From Kineosporia babensis (GTDB lineage: Bacteria > Actinomycetota > Actinomycetes > Actinomycetales > Kineosporiaceae), in assembly GCF_021129305.1 (NCBI RefSeq), contig NZ_JAJOMB010000024.1:1-64000 (forward strand): a DNA stretch of 64,000 bases, given 5' to 3'. The notes beneath the pieces were generated by a model. It made no database searches. It was not told the DNA's origin and saw nothing but the letters and a program-made list of their open reading frames with translations. This document shows, one piece after another, positions 1 to 9,184 of the stretch; position 1 is the first letter of the stretch, and the number at the start of each line of letters is the position of its first letter. The translations under genes were made by a program, and so were the position numbers.

Positions 1-1
1 C

Positions 2-2518
2 CGGTCCGCCTTCCTGTATCAGGACGGAGTGGTTCTGGCCTCCACCGTACGGGCCCTGGACACACTGGGGCTGCTGCACAATCCCACCTCCACAACATCT
101 TTCCCTGGTTCAGGCTACCTGCGGGTGGCCTGGAGAGCCCTGGCCAGTTCCGGATGGACGGAGGGCACTGACACTCCGAGCTGGACCGCCCGCGGCCGTT
201 TCGCGCTGCAGCACCGCGACCGCTACCGCTCGCTGGGCGAGTTCCTGTCCGGCTTCACCGCCACCGACAGCGAGGCCTGGGCCCGACCCTGGGATTCCGG
301 CACCCAGGAAGCCTTCAGCCGGCAGATCGACGAGCACACGCGCTGGCGTAACACCATGCCGGCCGGGCATCTCGTGGTGACCCACCTGGACGGCGCCCTG
401 CTGGTCCCGGCGCTGCTGTCGGCCCAGGCCCAGGACAAGCTGCGGCGCCCCGACGGCGACACCGCCCGCCTGCTCACGCTGGTGGGCTGGCTGGACGAGC
501 AAGGCGCCTGGAGCGCACAGGGCCGGGCCGGGCTGGACTTCGTGGATCACTTCGGGCTGGTCGGCTCCTACCTGCCGATGCTGGCCGCCCTGGAGGCCCT
601 GGGTCGCGGTGAGCGCGTGGTCAGCCCGGGCGGCCACGAGTGGCACTGCCATCGTGACCTCAACGTCCGCGCCAGCGGGGCCGCCCACCGACGCTACTTC
701 GCCGACGCCGACCCACTGATCCAAGAGGCATTTGCCGGCCCCCTACGTCCACGGTTCATCGCCGATATGGGCTGCGGAGACGGCAGCTGGCTGGCGCACC
801 TGCACGGATTGTTCGGCGACTCGATCCGCTACATCGGGGTGGACGCCAGCCCGGTGGCCCTGGAACGCGCCCGCGTGGTGCTCAAAGAGGCCGGGATCGA
901 GGATCCGCTGCTGCTGACCGGCGACATCACCGATCCCGGCTCCCTCAAGGAACTGCTGGCCGGGCACGGGCTGGCGATCGAGCAGGGCCTGCACATCCGC
1001 TCGTTCATCGACCACGACCGCACCTTCGTCGGCGAGCCGGAACCGTCCGGGCCGTCCGAAGCCGTGCCCGGCTGGGCCAGCGGCGCCTACGTGGGCCCGG
1101 ACGGGCGGGCGCTGAGCTCCACCGACGTGGAGACCGACCTGGTGCGGCACCTGCGCCGCTGGACCCCGCACGTGCGCGACTTCGGCCTGGTGGTGCTGGA
1201 GGCGCACTGCGTGGCCCCGGCCTTGGCCCGGCAGAACCTGGGCCGTCTGCACTCGCCGGCCTTCGACACCTATCACGGCCTCTCGCACCAGTATCCGGTC
1301 GAGCACGCCGCTTTTCTGCGCTGCGCCGCCCTGGCCGGGCTGCAGCAGACCGGGCACCAGGAGCGGCGCTACCCCTCCACCGGCCCGTTCGTGGCGGTCT
1401 CGATGAACCGGTTCGTCGTGCGAGGGCCGGCCCTCACCACCACCCGGCGGCCGGGACTCGGCCAGCACCAGTGGGTTCCGGCCGAGACCCTGGACCGTTC
1501 GGACGGCGAGCACCTGCACCGGCTGCTGTACTTCGACGGTGATCTCGCACGGCCGCGGGGCTGGGCCGCCGGCGCCACCGCGATCGTGGTGAACCAGGTG
1601 CTGGCCGCACTCGAGGCACGCACCGCCGTTGCCCAGGCCGGTGACGTGGTACGAGTCCTCGACTACGGCGCCGGAACCGGGTTCGCAGCCTTGGAGCTGC
1701 TGAAATCAGCCCTGGAAAAGGGAATTCCGCAGCTGCTGGCCGCCCGAGGCGCCTCGTTCGAGCTGCACCTGGTCGACATCCCCTCGTCCTGGTACGCCCG
1801 GGGGTACGACCTTCTGGCCGGCTTCCCGTGGACCCGCTTCCACTCGCTGACCGACACCCATGGCCGGTTCCGTTCCCTGTCCGAGGTCCTGGCCGGCCGG
1901 CAGGTCGACGCGGCGATGGCCAACATGGTCTTTCACCTGCTGCGGCCCGAGCCCATGGGCCGTGCAGCGAGCGCTCTCCAGGAGGTGCTGCGGCCCGACG
2001 GCCTGCTGTCGTGGAGCGCACCGGACCTGGGCCCGGCCTATCCCGGCTCGCTGCTCTTCCACGACCCGAACCGGATGCTGCGCGGGTACTGGCTGAACCT
2101 GCTGGAAGGGCGCGGCGGCTGGCCCGGCCCGGTGCCGGCCGCAGTTAAGCGGGCCCTGGAACTGGCGGCGGTGACCAATCAGGCCGATCGGGCCGCTGCC
2201 CAGCGCCGGGCCGACCGGCGGATTCTGCCCAGCCCGCAGACCGTTCAGGCGGTGTCGCGTTCTCTGGAGCCGGGTTTCGAGGGCGTGGTGCAGCGCCGCA
2301 CCTTCGAGCTCCTCGCCGAGGAGAGCCTGATGACCGCCCTGGTGCCGGCCAATCAGCGCGAGTACCTGGCCGAGGTCCAGGACCCGCAGGTGCGCACCGA
2401 GCTCGTCACTCACCTGCTGCACGAACGGGTGTTTCCGCAGTTGCGGCGGGGAAGCGCCTGGACCGGGCCGGGCCTGTGCATCGAGTGGAAGCTCGGACGT
2501 CACGTCCGCCGCGGCTGA
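2..2518 (+). CDS. Two-domain SAM methyltransferase (5' truncated)
   Basis: The frame is open from base 2, so the gene begins upstream of the window; the GTG at 29 is only the first start-like codon inside it. At least 838 residues are visible. There are two class I SAM-binding motifs: MGCGDGSW followed by YIGVDASP in the first third, and VLDYGAGTGF followed by LHLVDIP near residue 550, so two Rossmann methyltransferase units sit in one chain. The N-terminal part resembles the winged-helix/lid regions of large natural-product methyltransferases. The substrate is unknown. The next gene begins 29 bases downstream on the same strand, so it probably heads or belongs to the tailoring operon running to 4192. 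It could be a C- or O-methyltransferase; one domain may be non-catalytic. Confidence 0.7.
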   Translation, partial: RSAFLYQDGVVLASTVRALDTLGLLHNPTSTTSFPGSGYLRVAWRALASSGWTEGTDTPSWTARGRFALQHRDRYRSLGEFLSGFTATDSEAWARPWDSGTQEAFSRQIDEHTRWRNTMPAGHLVVTHLDGALLVPALLSAQAQDKLRRPDGDTARLLTLVGWLDEQGAWSAQGRAGLDFVDHFGLVGSYLPMLAALEALGRGERVVSPGGHEWHCHRDLNVRASGAAHRRYFADADPLIQEAFAGPLRPRFIADMGCGDGSWLAHLHGLFGDSIRYIGVDASPVALERARVVLKEAGIEDPLLLTGDITDPGSLKELLAGHGLAIEQGLHIRSFIDHDRTFVGEPEPSGPSEAVPGWASGAYVGPDGRALSSTDVETDLVRHLRRWTPHVRDFGLVVLEAHCVAPALARQNLGRLHSPAFDTYHGLSHQYPVEHAAFLRCAALAGLQQTGHQERRYPSTGPFVAVSMNRFVVRGPALTTTRRPGLGQHQWVPAETLDRSDGEHLHRLLYFDGDLARPRGWAAGATAIVVNQVLAALEARTAVAQAGDVVRVLDYGAGTGFAALELLKSALEKGIPQLLAARGASFELHLVDIPSSWYARGYDLLAGFPWTRFHSLTDTHGRFRSLSEVLAGRQVDAAMANMVFHLLRPEPMGRAASALQEVLRPDGLLSWSAPDLGPAYPGSLLFHDPNRMLRGYWLNLLEGRGGWPGPVPAAVKRALELAAVTNQADRAAAQRRADRRILPSPQTVQAVSRSLEPGFEGVVQRRTFELLAEESLMTALVPANQREYLAEVQDPQVRTELVTHLLHERVFPQLRRGSAWTGPGLCIEWKLGRHVRRG

Positions 2519-2547
2519 ATCACTGTTCACGAGGAATCGGAGCCGGG

Positions 2548-3273
2548 ATGTCATCACCACCGATCGCGCTGGTCACCGGGGCTAACAAGGGCATCGGGTT
2601 CGAGACCGCCCGCCAGCTCGCCCGGCGCGGAGTCCTGGTCCGGCTCGGTGCCCGTGACCAGGAACGAGGCCGGCAGGCGGTCAAGGCCTTGGCGCAGGAG
2701 GGAATCACTGCGCCGGCGCTGCGGCTGGACGTGACCGACGCCGAGAGCGTGCAGCAGGCCGCCGAGGAGATCGAACGCGAGCACGGTCGTCTCGACATCC
2801 TGGTCAACAACGCGGGGGTGGCCGGTTTCAGCCGGGCGCCGAGTCTGACCAGCTACGAGCAGATCCGCCAGGCCTACGAGACGAACGTCTTCGGGCTGGT
2901 CACGGTGACCAACGCGATGCTGCCGCTGCTGCGACGCTCGGCGGCCGGGCGGATCGTCAACCTCTCCAGCCACATGGGCTCCCTCACCCTGATGTCCGAC
3001 CCCGCGTCCCCGTTCGCCGAGGTCAACCTGCTGGCCTACCAGTCGTCCAAGGCCGCGGTGAACGCGATCACCCTGGCCTACGCGAAGGAACTCGAAGACG
3101 CCGGGATCAAGGTGAATGCGGCCAACCCCGGGGTGGTGGCCACCGACATGAACGGCCACCGGGGCCGCGGCACGCCGGCGCAGGGGGCCGCCGTCGTGGT
3201 GCGGCTGGCGATGCTCGGCCCGGAGGGCCCGACCGGGGCGGGCCTGGCCCAGGAAGGCACGGTGCCGTGGTGA
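2548..3273 (+). CDS. Short-chain dehydrogenase/reductase
   Basis: This 241-residue protein has the classical SDR layout: TGANKGIG cofactor loop near the N terminus, NNAGV after beta-4, catalytic Ser in LSSHMG and the YQSSK Tyr/Lys pair, then NPGVVATDM. It should be a cytoplasmic NAD(P)H-dependent ketone/alcohol oxidoreductase. ATG 2548 is chosen because the GGAG of GAATCGGAGCC lies just upstream and the protein then begins at the usual SDR beta-1; an in-frame upstream start at 2476 would run into the preceding gene. Context points to tailoring of the polyketide (quinone or ketone reduction), but the position acted on cannot be told. It lies between the two-domain methyltransferase and an NmrA-like reductase, all co-directional. 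Confidence 0.85.
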   Translation: MSSPPIALVTGANKGIGFETARQLARRGVLVRLGARDQERGRQAVKALAQEGITAPALRLDVTDAESVQQAAEEIEREHGRLDILVNNAGVAGFSRAPSLTSYEQIRQAYETNVFGLVTVTNAMLPLLRRSAAGRIVNLSSHMGSLTLMSDPASPFAEVNLLAYQSSKAAVNAITLAYAKELEDAGIKVNAANPGVVATDMNGHRGRGTPAQGAAVVVRLAMLGPEGPTGAGLAQEGTVPW

Positions 3274-3325
3274 GCACTGCACCGGATCACCTCAAGCGCA
3301 CACCAGCGCAGACGGAGGCAGCACA

Positions 3326-4192
3326 GTGACTGAGAACGGAACGATCCTGGTGCTCGGGGCCACGGGACGGCAAGGGGGTGCGGTGGCCCGCGAACTCCTG
3401 CGCCGCGGGTACGACGTGCGGGCTCTGGTGCGCAACCCGGACGCCGGGCCCGCCCAGGCCGTTCAGGCCGAAGGAGCGAGCCTGGTTCGCGGGGACTTCG
3501 AGGACGCTTCCTCCCTGCTGAGCGCGATGCAGGACTGCGCCGGGGTGTTCAGCGTGCAGACCTTCCGGGGCCCGGGCGGCGCGCAGGCCGAGGAACGCCA
3601 GGGCAAGGCCGTGGCCGATGCGGCGGCCAAGGCCGGGGTGGGGCACTTCGTGTACAGCTCGGTCGGGGGCGCCGAGCGTGACAGCGGCATCCCGCACTTC
3701 GAGAGCAAGTGGCGGATCGAGTGCCATATCGCCGAGATCCAGCTGCCGGCCACCGTTCTGCGGCCGGTGATGTTCCACGAGATCTTCGAGGAGATCGGTC
3801 CCCGGCCGGTGGACGGGCACCTGCAGCTGGGCCTGTGGATGCCCCCGGAACTGCCGGTCCAGATGATCGCGGTGGCGGACATCGCCAAGTTCGCGGCCGA
3901 CGCCTTCGACTCCCCCGGCACCTGGCTGGGACGGCAGGTGGAGATCGCCGGTGACGAACTGACCGGCCCGCAGATGGCCCAGGCGTTCGCCGCGGTCTGC
4001 GGCCGGCCGGTGAACTACGTCCCGCTCTCGATCGAGAAGCTGCGGATCGCTCGGGAAGACCTGGCCCGAATGTTCGACTGGTTCCAGGCCGACGGCTACC
4101 ACGCCGATCTGCCCGCCCTACGGAACCTGCGCAGCGACCTGATCCCGCTGCAGGCCTGGCTGGCCGAGCACTGGACCAGCCCGGGGCACTGA
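3326..4192 (+). CDS. NmrA-like NAD(P)-binding reductase
   Basis: The 288-residue protein starts with GTG behind GGAGG and carries VLGATGRQGG at the N terminus, the atypical glycine-rich loop of the NmrA/isoflavone-reductase group. YSSVGGAERDSGIPHFESKW matches the middle of that family. Members are either redox sensors or NADPH-dependent reductases. In a type II PKS cluster a reductase acting on a quinone or enone is plausible, as reported for some angucycline tailoring enzymes, but that is inference. It is the last gene of this plus-strand run and ends just before a strong bidirectional terminator. Confidence 0.75.
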   Translation: MTENGTILVLGATGRQGGAVARELLRRGYDVRALVRNPDAGPAQAVQAEGASLVRGDFEDASSLLSAMQDCAGVFSVQTFRGPGGAQAEERQGKAVADAAAKAGVGHFVYSSVGGAERDSGIPHFESKWRIECHIAEIQLPATVLRPVMFHEIFEEIGPRPVDGHLQLGLWMPPELPVQMIAVADIAKFAADAFDSPGTWLGRQVEIAGDELTGPQMAQAFAAVCGRPVNYVPLSIEKLRIAREDLARMFDWFQADGYHADLPALRNLRSDLIPLQAWLAEHWTSPGH

Positions 4193-4206
4193 ATCCGGCG
4201 CATAGA

Positions 4207-4246
4207 AAAGGCCCTTGGCGCTCTTCGCAGAGCGCCAAGGGCCTTT
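4207..4246. terminator. Bidirectional terminator hairpin
   Basis: An 18-bp perfect stem pairs 4207-4224 with 4229-4246 around a TCGC loop. The stem ends in AAA/TTT on both sides, so it can work as an intrinsic terminator in both directions. It sits between the convergent NmrA-like gene and the cyclase gene. Confidence 0.9.
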
Positions 4247-4253
4247 CTCATGC

Positions 4254-4577
4254 TCAGGGCTGCCAGTGGTAGAACCGGGAGGCCAGGGCGTCGGCCGGCG
4301 AGCGCCAGGTGGCCGGGTCGAAGGCCTCGATGAAGGGTTTGAGGTCGTCGCTGATCCGGACGAAGCGCGGGTCGGTGCGGGCCTGCTGGATCCGGTGGCC
4401 CCCGTCCTGTTCGGAGAAGTCCTGCAGGTGGAAGTACAGCCCCTGGTAGGTGAACAGTTCCCGGCGCCGGGTGCCCATCCGGTGCGGCAGGTCGCTGCGG
4501 TCGAAGTCGGCGAACAGCTGGGCCACGTCCTGCGCGGACTCCGGCCGCATCCGGCCCACGATCAGTGTGCTGTGCAT
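4254..4577 (-). CDS. TcmI-type polyketide cyclase
   Basis: This 107-residue protein belongs to the small dimeric alpha+beta-barrel cyclases of aromatic polyketide pathways (TcmI, JadI, LanL type). It begins MHSTLIVGRM, and YQGLYFHLQDF and the C-terminal W-RSP-DALASRFYHW segment are family hallmarks. Such enzymes close the later rings of the nascent polyketide; in angucycline pathways the homologue directs the third/fourth ring. ATG 4577 is preceded by AAGGGGAGTGAGC. It is transcribed together with the ketoreductase gene 38 bases upstream, a common pairing in type II PKS clusters. Confidence 0.92.
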   Translation of the reverse strand: MHSTLIVGRMRPESAQDVAQLFADFDRSDLPHRMGTRRRELFTYQGLYFHLQDFSEQDGGHRIQQARTDPRFVRISDDLKPFIEAFDPATWRSPADALASRFYHWQP

Positions 4578-4614
4578 GTGGCTCACTCCCCTTCGGGCCC
4601 GGCGGGTGCCGGGC

Positions 4615-5397
4615 TCAGTAGTTGCCCAGCCCGCCGCAGACGTTGATCGCCTGGGCCGTGACCGGGGCGGCGGCGTCGGTGACCAGATAGCCCACCATCC
4701 CGGCGACCTCCTCGGGTGTGGAGTAGCGGCCCAGCGGGATCTTGGCCTGGAAGCGTTCCAGGATCGCCTCTTCGGTGGTGGCGTAGTGGGCGGCGTAGCC
4801 CTGCCGCACCCGCTGGGCCATCGGGGTCTCCACATAGCCGGGGCAGACCGCGTTCACGGTGACCCCGGTCTTGGCCAGTTCCAGGCCGAGGGCCTTGGTG
4901 AAGCCGATCACCCCGTGCTTGGAGGCGGAGTACGGGGCGCCCAACGCCACGCCCTGCTTGCCACCGGTGGAGGCGATGTTGACGATCCGGCCCCATCCGC
5001 GCTCGGTCTGCCCGGCCTGGCGCAGCACCTCCCGGGTCACCCAGAACACGCTGTTGAGGTTGGTGGCCATCACGTCGGTCCACAGCTCGTCGGCGATCTC
5101 GGCGGTCACCCCGCCACCGCTGCGGCCGGCGTTGTTGACCAGCACGTCGATCTGCCCGTAGCGCTCGATCACCTGCGCCACCAGATCGGTGACCTGTTCC
5201 GGGCTGCGCACGTCCGCCGTCGCCCCGTCCGCGTCGTGGCCGTCGGCGCGCAGCTTGCCGACCGTCTCGGTGACCGCGTCCTGGCTGCGGGCGCAGATGA
5301 ACACCCGGAACCCGAGGCCACCGAGGGTCTCGGCCACCGCCAGGCCGATTCCGCTGGTCGCCCCGGTGACCAGCGCAACCCGTCCGTTGTCCGCCAT
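4615..5397 (-). CDS. Type II PKS ketoreductase (ActIII type)
   Basis: The 260-residue SDR shows VTGATSGIG, NNAGRSGGG, ASTGGKQG, YSASKHG and a C terminus reading VTAQAINVCGGLGNY, all characteristic of the C-9 ketoreductases of aromatic polyketide synthases (ActIII, JadE). It reduces the C-9 keto group of the ACP-bound poly-beta-ketone with NADPH before cyclisation and fixes first-ring regiochemistry. ATG 5397 has GGGAGGG seven bases upstream; an open frame continues to 5499 but lacks a ribosome binding site. The promoter region shared with the divergent O-methyltransferase contains two SARP-type heptamers. Confidence 0.95.
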   Translation of the reverse strand: MADNGRVALVTGATSGIGLAVAETLGGLGFRVFICARSQDAVTETVGKLRADGHDADGATADVRSPEQVTDLVAQVIERYGQIDVLVNNAGRSGGGVTAEIADELWTDVMATNLNSVFWVTREVLRQAGQTERGWGRIVNIASTGGKQGVALGAPYSASKHGVIGFTKALGLELAKTGVTVNAVCPGYVETPMAQRVRQGYAAHYATTEEAILERFQAKIPLGRYSTPEEVAGMVGYLVTDAAAPVTAQAINVCGGLGNY

Positions 5398-5457
5398 CGT
5401 GACCCTCCCGTCCGTAAGACACTTTCGCTGCATTCTGGCGGCCCGCCAGCATTCCGG

Positions 5458-5475
5458 CTCGAGCCGCACTCGATG
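5458..5475. promoter_or_regulatory. Putative SARP operator (two heptamers)
   Basis: CTCGAGC at 5458 and CTCGATG at 5469 are direct repeats offset by exactly 11 bp, the spacing bound by SARP activators. They lie between the divergent ketoreductase (start 5397) and O-methyltransferase (start 5598). The same motif and spacing occur at 27699 and 57728. The assignment to the SARP at 56216-57007 is inference. Confidence 0.55.
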
Positions 5476-5597
5476 CCGTTGCGGCACTGCGGCGTTCAAC
5501 CGTCACCCCGGTCCGGTTGAACGAGATGGGCGGTTGCAGAGGCAAATTGGACCGACCTAGGGTCGGCCCCAATGCCGCTGCCAACCAGGAGGCAATC

Positions 5598-6626
5598 GTG
5601 ACCGCGTCCCCGCAAGTTCGTGATCTGTCGGCGACCTACGCCCTGTTCGATCTCATCCAGGGGGCCGTGATCACCCAGGCCGTCTCGGTGGCGGCCAAGC
5701 TCGGGGTGGCCGACGTCCTGGCCCAGGGTCCGCTCTCGGCCGGCGAGATCGCCCAGCGGGTGGGCTCCGACCCGGAGGCCACCCACCGGCTGCTGCGTAC
5801 CCTCAGCGGCTACTCGGTGTTCAGCGCCCAGGACGACGGCCGCTTCGCCCTGACCCCGCTGGGCGAGTCGCTGCGGGAGGACGCCCCGGACTCCATGCGG
5901 GGCCTGGCCCTGCTCATGGGGCACCCGCTGATGTGGGAGGAATGGGCCCACCTGGGGACGTCGGTGCGCACCGGGGAGGCCAACCTCCCCAAGCTGCGGG
6001 GCATGGGTGCCTACGACTTCCTGATGGCCAATCCCGAGTACGCCGGCGAGTTCTTCCTGGGTATGCGCAGCATGTCGGAGTCCGAGACCGGCCCGGTGGT
6101 GGCCGCCTACGACTTCTCCCCCTACCGCACCGTGGTGGACGTGGTCGGCGGCCGCGGCACCCTTCTGGCCGGCATCCTGCAGCAGGCCCCGCAGGCCCAG
6201 GGCATCCTCTTCGACGCCGAGCGCTCCACCGGCGAGGCCCCCTCGGTGCTGGCGGCGGCCGGGGTGCAGGACCGGGCCACCATCCGCAACGGCACCTACT
6301 TCGACAAGCTGCCGGCCGGGGCCGACGTCTACGTGCTCAAGCACATCCTGCACGACTTCTCCGAGCAGGACTGCCTGCGGGTGCTGAGCAACGTGCGCGA
6401 GGCGATCGCCGACGGCGGCCGGATGCTGGTGATCGAGTACGTGCTGGACGATCCCAACCAGCACCACCCGGGCACCGTCATCGACCTGTGGCTGCTGCTG
6501 CTCCTGGGCGCCCAGGAGCGCACCCTGCAGCAGTACACCGACCTGTTCGCCAAGGCCGGGCTGAAGGTCACCGGCTGCACCCCCACCGGCTCACCGGTCT
6601 CGATCATCGAGGCCGTCGCGGTCTGA
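5598..6626 (+). CDS. SAM-dependent O-methyltransferase
   Basis: This 342-residue protein is of the plant-type/DnrK-TcmO family. It has an N-terminal dimerisation and winged-helix part (LGVADVLAQGPLSAGEIAQRV), a SAM loop VVDVVGGRGTLL near residue 180, and LKHILHDFSEQDC containing the usual catalytic-base His region. The motif is GGRGT where most relatives have GGGxG, a small deviation. GTG 5598 follows AACCAGGAGGCAATC; an in-frame ATG at 5517 has no ribosome binding site. It heads the plus-strand tailoring operon up to 12668 and probably methylates a phenol, although RdmB-like hydroxylases share this fold. Confidence 0.88.
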   Translation: MTASPQVRDLSATYALFDLIQGAVITQAVSVAAKLGVADVLAQGPLSAGEIAQRVGSDPEATHRLLRTLSGYSVFSAQDDGRFALTPLGESLREDAPDSMRGLALLMGHPLMWEEWAHLGTSVRTGEANLPKLRGMGAYDFLMANPEYAGEFFLGMRSMSESETGPVVAAYDFSPYRTVVDVVGGRGTLLAGILQQAPQAQGILFDAERSTGEAPSVLAAAGVQDRATIRNGTYFDKLPAGADVYVLKHILHDFSEQDCLRVLSNVREAIADGGRMLVIEYVLDDPNQHHPGTVIDLWLLLLLGAQERTLQQYTDLFAKAGLKVTGCTPTGSPVSIIEAVAV

Positions 6627-6684
6627 GCGCTCAAGAACCCAGTACTTCACCCATCCTGCCAACGACTCTCGTCAGGGACTGAGC

Positions 6685-8199
6685 ATGGACACAGACGTCA
6701 TCGTCATCGGCGCCGGGCCCACCGGGCTCATGCTGGCCACGGAGCTGCGACTGGGCGGCGCCGAGGTGACCGTGGTCGAACGGTTCACCGAACGCACCGA
6801 GCAGTCGCGGGGTCTGGGCTTCACCGCCCGGGCGGCCGAGCTCCTGCAGGCCCGGGGTCTCCTGGAACGGCTCGAGAACGTGGAGATCTCGCCGACCGGG
6901 CACTTCGGCGGGATCCCCCTGGACTTCTCGATCCTGGAAGGTTCGCACTTCGGGGTGCGGGGCGTTCCCCAGTTCAAGGTCGAGGAGATGCTCCAGGAGC
7001 GGGCTCTGGAGCTGGGGGTCCGGATCGAGCGCGGTCAGGAGCTCAGCTCGCTGGAGCAGGACGAGCACTCGGTCACCGCGGTGGTGCACGGCCCGGCCGG
7101 TCGGATCGAGTACCGGGCCGCCTACCTGGTCGGCTGCGACGGGGGCCGCAGCCTGGTGCGCAAGCTGGCCGGGTTCGAGTTCCCGGGCTCGGACGCCACC
7201 TGTGAGATGTACCTGGCCGACGTGAGCGGCTGCGAGATCAAGACCCGGATGATCGGCGAACTGCTGCCCAACGGCATGGTGATGGCCGGGCCCCTGGACT
7301 CCGGGTACTTCCGGATCATCGTCTGCGAGACCGGTAATCCCCCCGACCAGCAGCGGCAGGTCAGCTTCGGCGATGTCGCGGACGCCTGGCAGCGGCTGAC
7401 CGGCGACTCCATCCATCACGGGCAGGCCCGCTGGGTGAGCCGTTTCACCGACGCCACCCGCCAGGCCACGCAGTACCGGCGCAACCGGGTGCTGCTGGCC
7501 GGCGACTCGGCCCACATCCACCTGCCGGCCGGCGGGCAGGGTATGAGCATCGGCCTGCAGGACGCGGTGAACCTGGGCTGGAAGCTGGCCGCCACCGTCC
7601 GGGGCCGGGCTCCGCACTCGCTCCTGGACACCTACCACGACGAACGGCACCCGGTCGGTGAGCGGGTGCTGCGCAACACCCGGGCGCAGGGCCGCCTGAA
7701 CCTGGCCGGCAGCCCGGCCGAGCCGATCCGTTCGGTGGTGCGGGAACTGATGGCCCTGCCGGAGGTGGCCCGCCACCTGTCCGGCATGGTCAGCGGTTTC
7801 GACATCCGCTACCCGGTCGGCGCCTCGTCGCATCCGCTGGTGGGCCGGCGGATGCCCGATCGCCGGCTCGACCTGCGCGAGGGCACCGACCGGCCGGTGG
7901 CGCAGTACCTGCGCCCGGCCCGCGGCGTCCTGATCACCGCCGACTCCAGCGGCGCCACCAGCGCTACGGCCGCCGCCTGGGCCGACCGGGTGGACGTGGT
8001 CGAGGTGAACAAGGTGCCGGCCGGTCCCGAGGAGGGCTCGATCGTCACCGAGTCGCTGCTGCTGCGCCCCGACGGGTACGTCGCCTGGGCCGCGCCGGGA
8101 ACCGAGGACGACCTGACCACGGCGCTGGAGCGCTGGTTCGGCCCCGCCTCGGCGTCCGGCCTCGCGGCCGGCGAGCGCCCGCTGACCACCAGCCGCTGA
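6685..8199 (+). CDS. FAD-dependent monooxygenase (PgaE/JadH type)
   Basis: The 504-residue group A flavoprotein hydroxylase carries VIVIGAGPTGLMLA (FAD Rossmann loop), LVGCDGGRSLVRK (DG motif) and LLAGDSAHIHLPAGGQGMS (GD motif), and it keeps the C-terminal thioredoxin-like region. It resembles PgaE, UrdE and JadH, which hydroxylate angucyclines at C-12 or related positions using NADPH and O2. ATG 6685 has AGGGA upstream. It is one of three FAD hydroxylases in this operon; together with the AlpJ-like enzyme at 11925 this suggests the oxidative B-ring remodelling of kinamycin/gilvocarcin/jadomycin pathways. Confidence 0.92.
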   Translation: MDTDVIVIGAGPTGLMLATELRLGGAEVTVVERFTERTEQSRGLGFTARAAELLQARGLLERLENVEISPTGHFGGIPLDFSILEGSHFGVRGVPQFKVEEMLQERALELGVRIERGQELSSLEQDEHSVTAVVHGPAGRIEYRAAYLVGCDGGRSLVRKLAGFEFPGSDATCEMYLADVSGCEIKTRMIGELLPNGMVMAGPLDSGYFRIIVCETGNPPDQQRQVSFGDVADAWQRLTGDSIHHGQARWVSRFTDATRQATQYRRNRVLLAGDSAHIHLPAGGQGMSIGLQDAVNLGWKLAATVRGRAPHSLLDTYHDERHPVGERVLRNTRAQGRLNLAGSPAEPIRSVVRELMALPEVARHLSGMVSGFDIRYPVGASSHPLVGRRMPDRRLDLREGTDRPVAQYLRPARGVLITADSSGATSATAAAWADRVDVVEVNKVPAGPEEGSIVTESLLLRPDGYVAWAAPGTEDDLTTALERWFGPASASGLAAGERPLTTSR

Positions 8200-8224
8200 G
8201 CCGACGTCACCGGAGGAAGTCACC

Positions 8225-9184
8225 ATGACGACCAGAACCGTTCGTGAGACCGAGCATTCCGTCGAGGTGCAGGCGCCGGCCGACCAGGTGTACGCCCTGG
8301 TCGCCGACGTGAGTTCGTGGCCGCAGATCTTTCCGCCGACCATTCACGCCGAGAGCCTCAGCCGCCGCGGCGACACCGAGCAGATCCAGATCTGGGCGAC
8401 CGCCAACGGTGAGGCGAAGACCTGGACGTCCGAGCGGGTGCACGACCCCGCGGCGCTGAGTGTCTCGTTCCGGCAGCGCAAATCGCAGCATCCGGTCGGT
8501 GGCATGGGCGGGCGCTGGGTGGTCGAGCCGCTGTCGGACGCGCACTGCCGGGTGCGTCTGCTGCACGACTTCTTCGCCGCCGGCGACGACCCGGCCGACC
8601 TGGAGTGGATCAGCCAGGCGGTGGAGCGCAACAGCACCTCCGAACTGGGCGCGCTGAAGGCCGGGGCCGAAGCGAGTTCTGCAGGGCGGCTGTTCACCTT
8701 CGAGGACACGGTAACGGTGCAGGCCGGGGCCGAGGGGGTGTACGACTTCCTGAACGACGCCCAGCTGTGGTCGCAGCGGCTGCCGCACGTGGCCCGGGTC
8801 CGGCTCGAGGAGAACACCCCGGGCCTGCAGGTCCTGGAGATGGACACCTCCACCAAGGACGGGTCCACGCACACCACCCGCTCGATCCGGGTGTGCCGGC
8901 CGCACCGCAGCATTGTGTACAAGCAGATCGTCCTGCCGGCGTTGATGGACCTGCACACCGGTCGCTGGCTGATCACTCCCGCCGGGCCGGAGGAGGTACA
9001 GGTCAGCTCGCGCCACACGGTGCAGCTCAACCGGTCCCGGATCAGCGAGGTGCTGGGCCCGGACGCCACCGTCGAGAGCGCCCAGGCCATGGTGCGGCAG
9101 GCGCTCAGCGGCAACAGCATGACCACGCTGCACGCGGCCAAGGCGCACGCCCAGGCCCTGGCTCAGGCGCCGGCCGGCTCGTGA
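8225..9184 (+). CDS. Didomain aromatase/cyclase
   Basis: The 319-residue protein contains two consecutive START/Bet v1-like helix-grip domains, roughly residues 10-145 and 155-310; the first includes VSSWPQIFPPTIHAE, the second begins EDTVTVQAGAEGVYDFL. This tandem layout is that of ActVII/JadD-type bifunctional enzymes that cyclise and aromatise the first ring of C-9-reduced polyketides, which agrees with the ketoreductase at 4615. ATG 8225 follows GGAGGAAGTCACC. Its stop codon overlaps the GTG start of the next monooxygenase (GTGA), so the two are probably translationally coupled. Confidence 0.93.
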   Translation: MTTRTVRETEHSVEVQAPADQVYALVADVSSWPQIFPPTIHAESLSRRGDTEQIQIWATANGEAKTWTSERVHDPAALSVSFRQRKSQHPVGGMGGRWVVEPLSDAHCRVRLLHDFFAAGDDPADLEWISQAVERNSTSELGALKAGAEASSAGRLFTFEDTVTVQAGAEGVYDFLNDAQLWSQRLPHVARVRLEENTPGLQVLEMDTSTKDGSTHTTRSIRVCRPHRSIVYKQIVLPALMDLHTGRWLITPAGPEEVQVSSRHTVQLNRSRISEVLGPDATVESAQAMVRQALSGNSMTTLHAAKAHAQALAQAPAGS

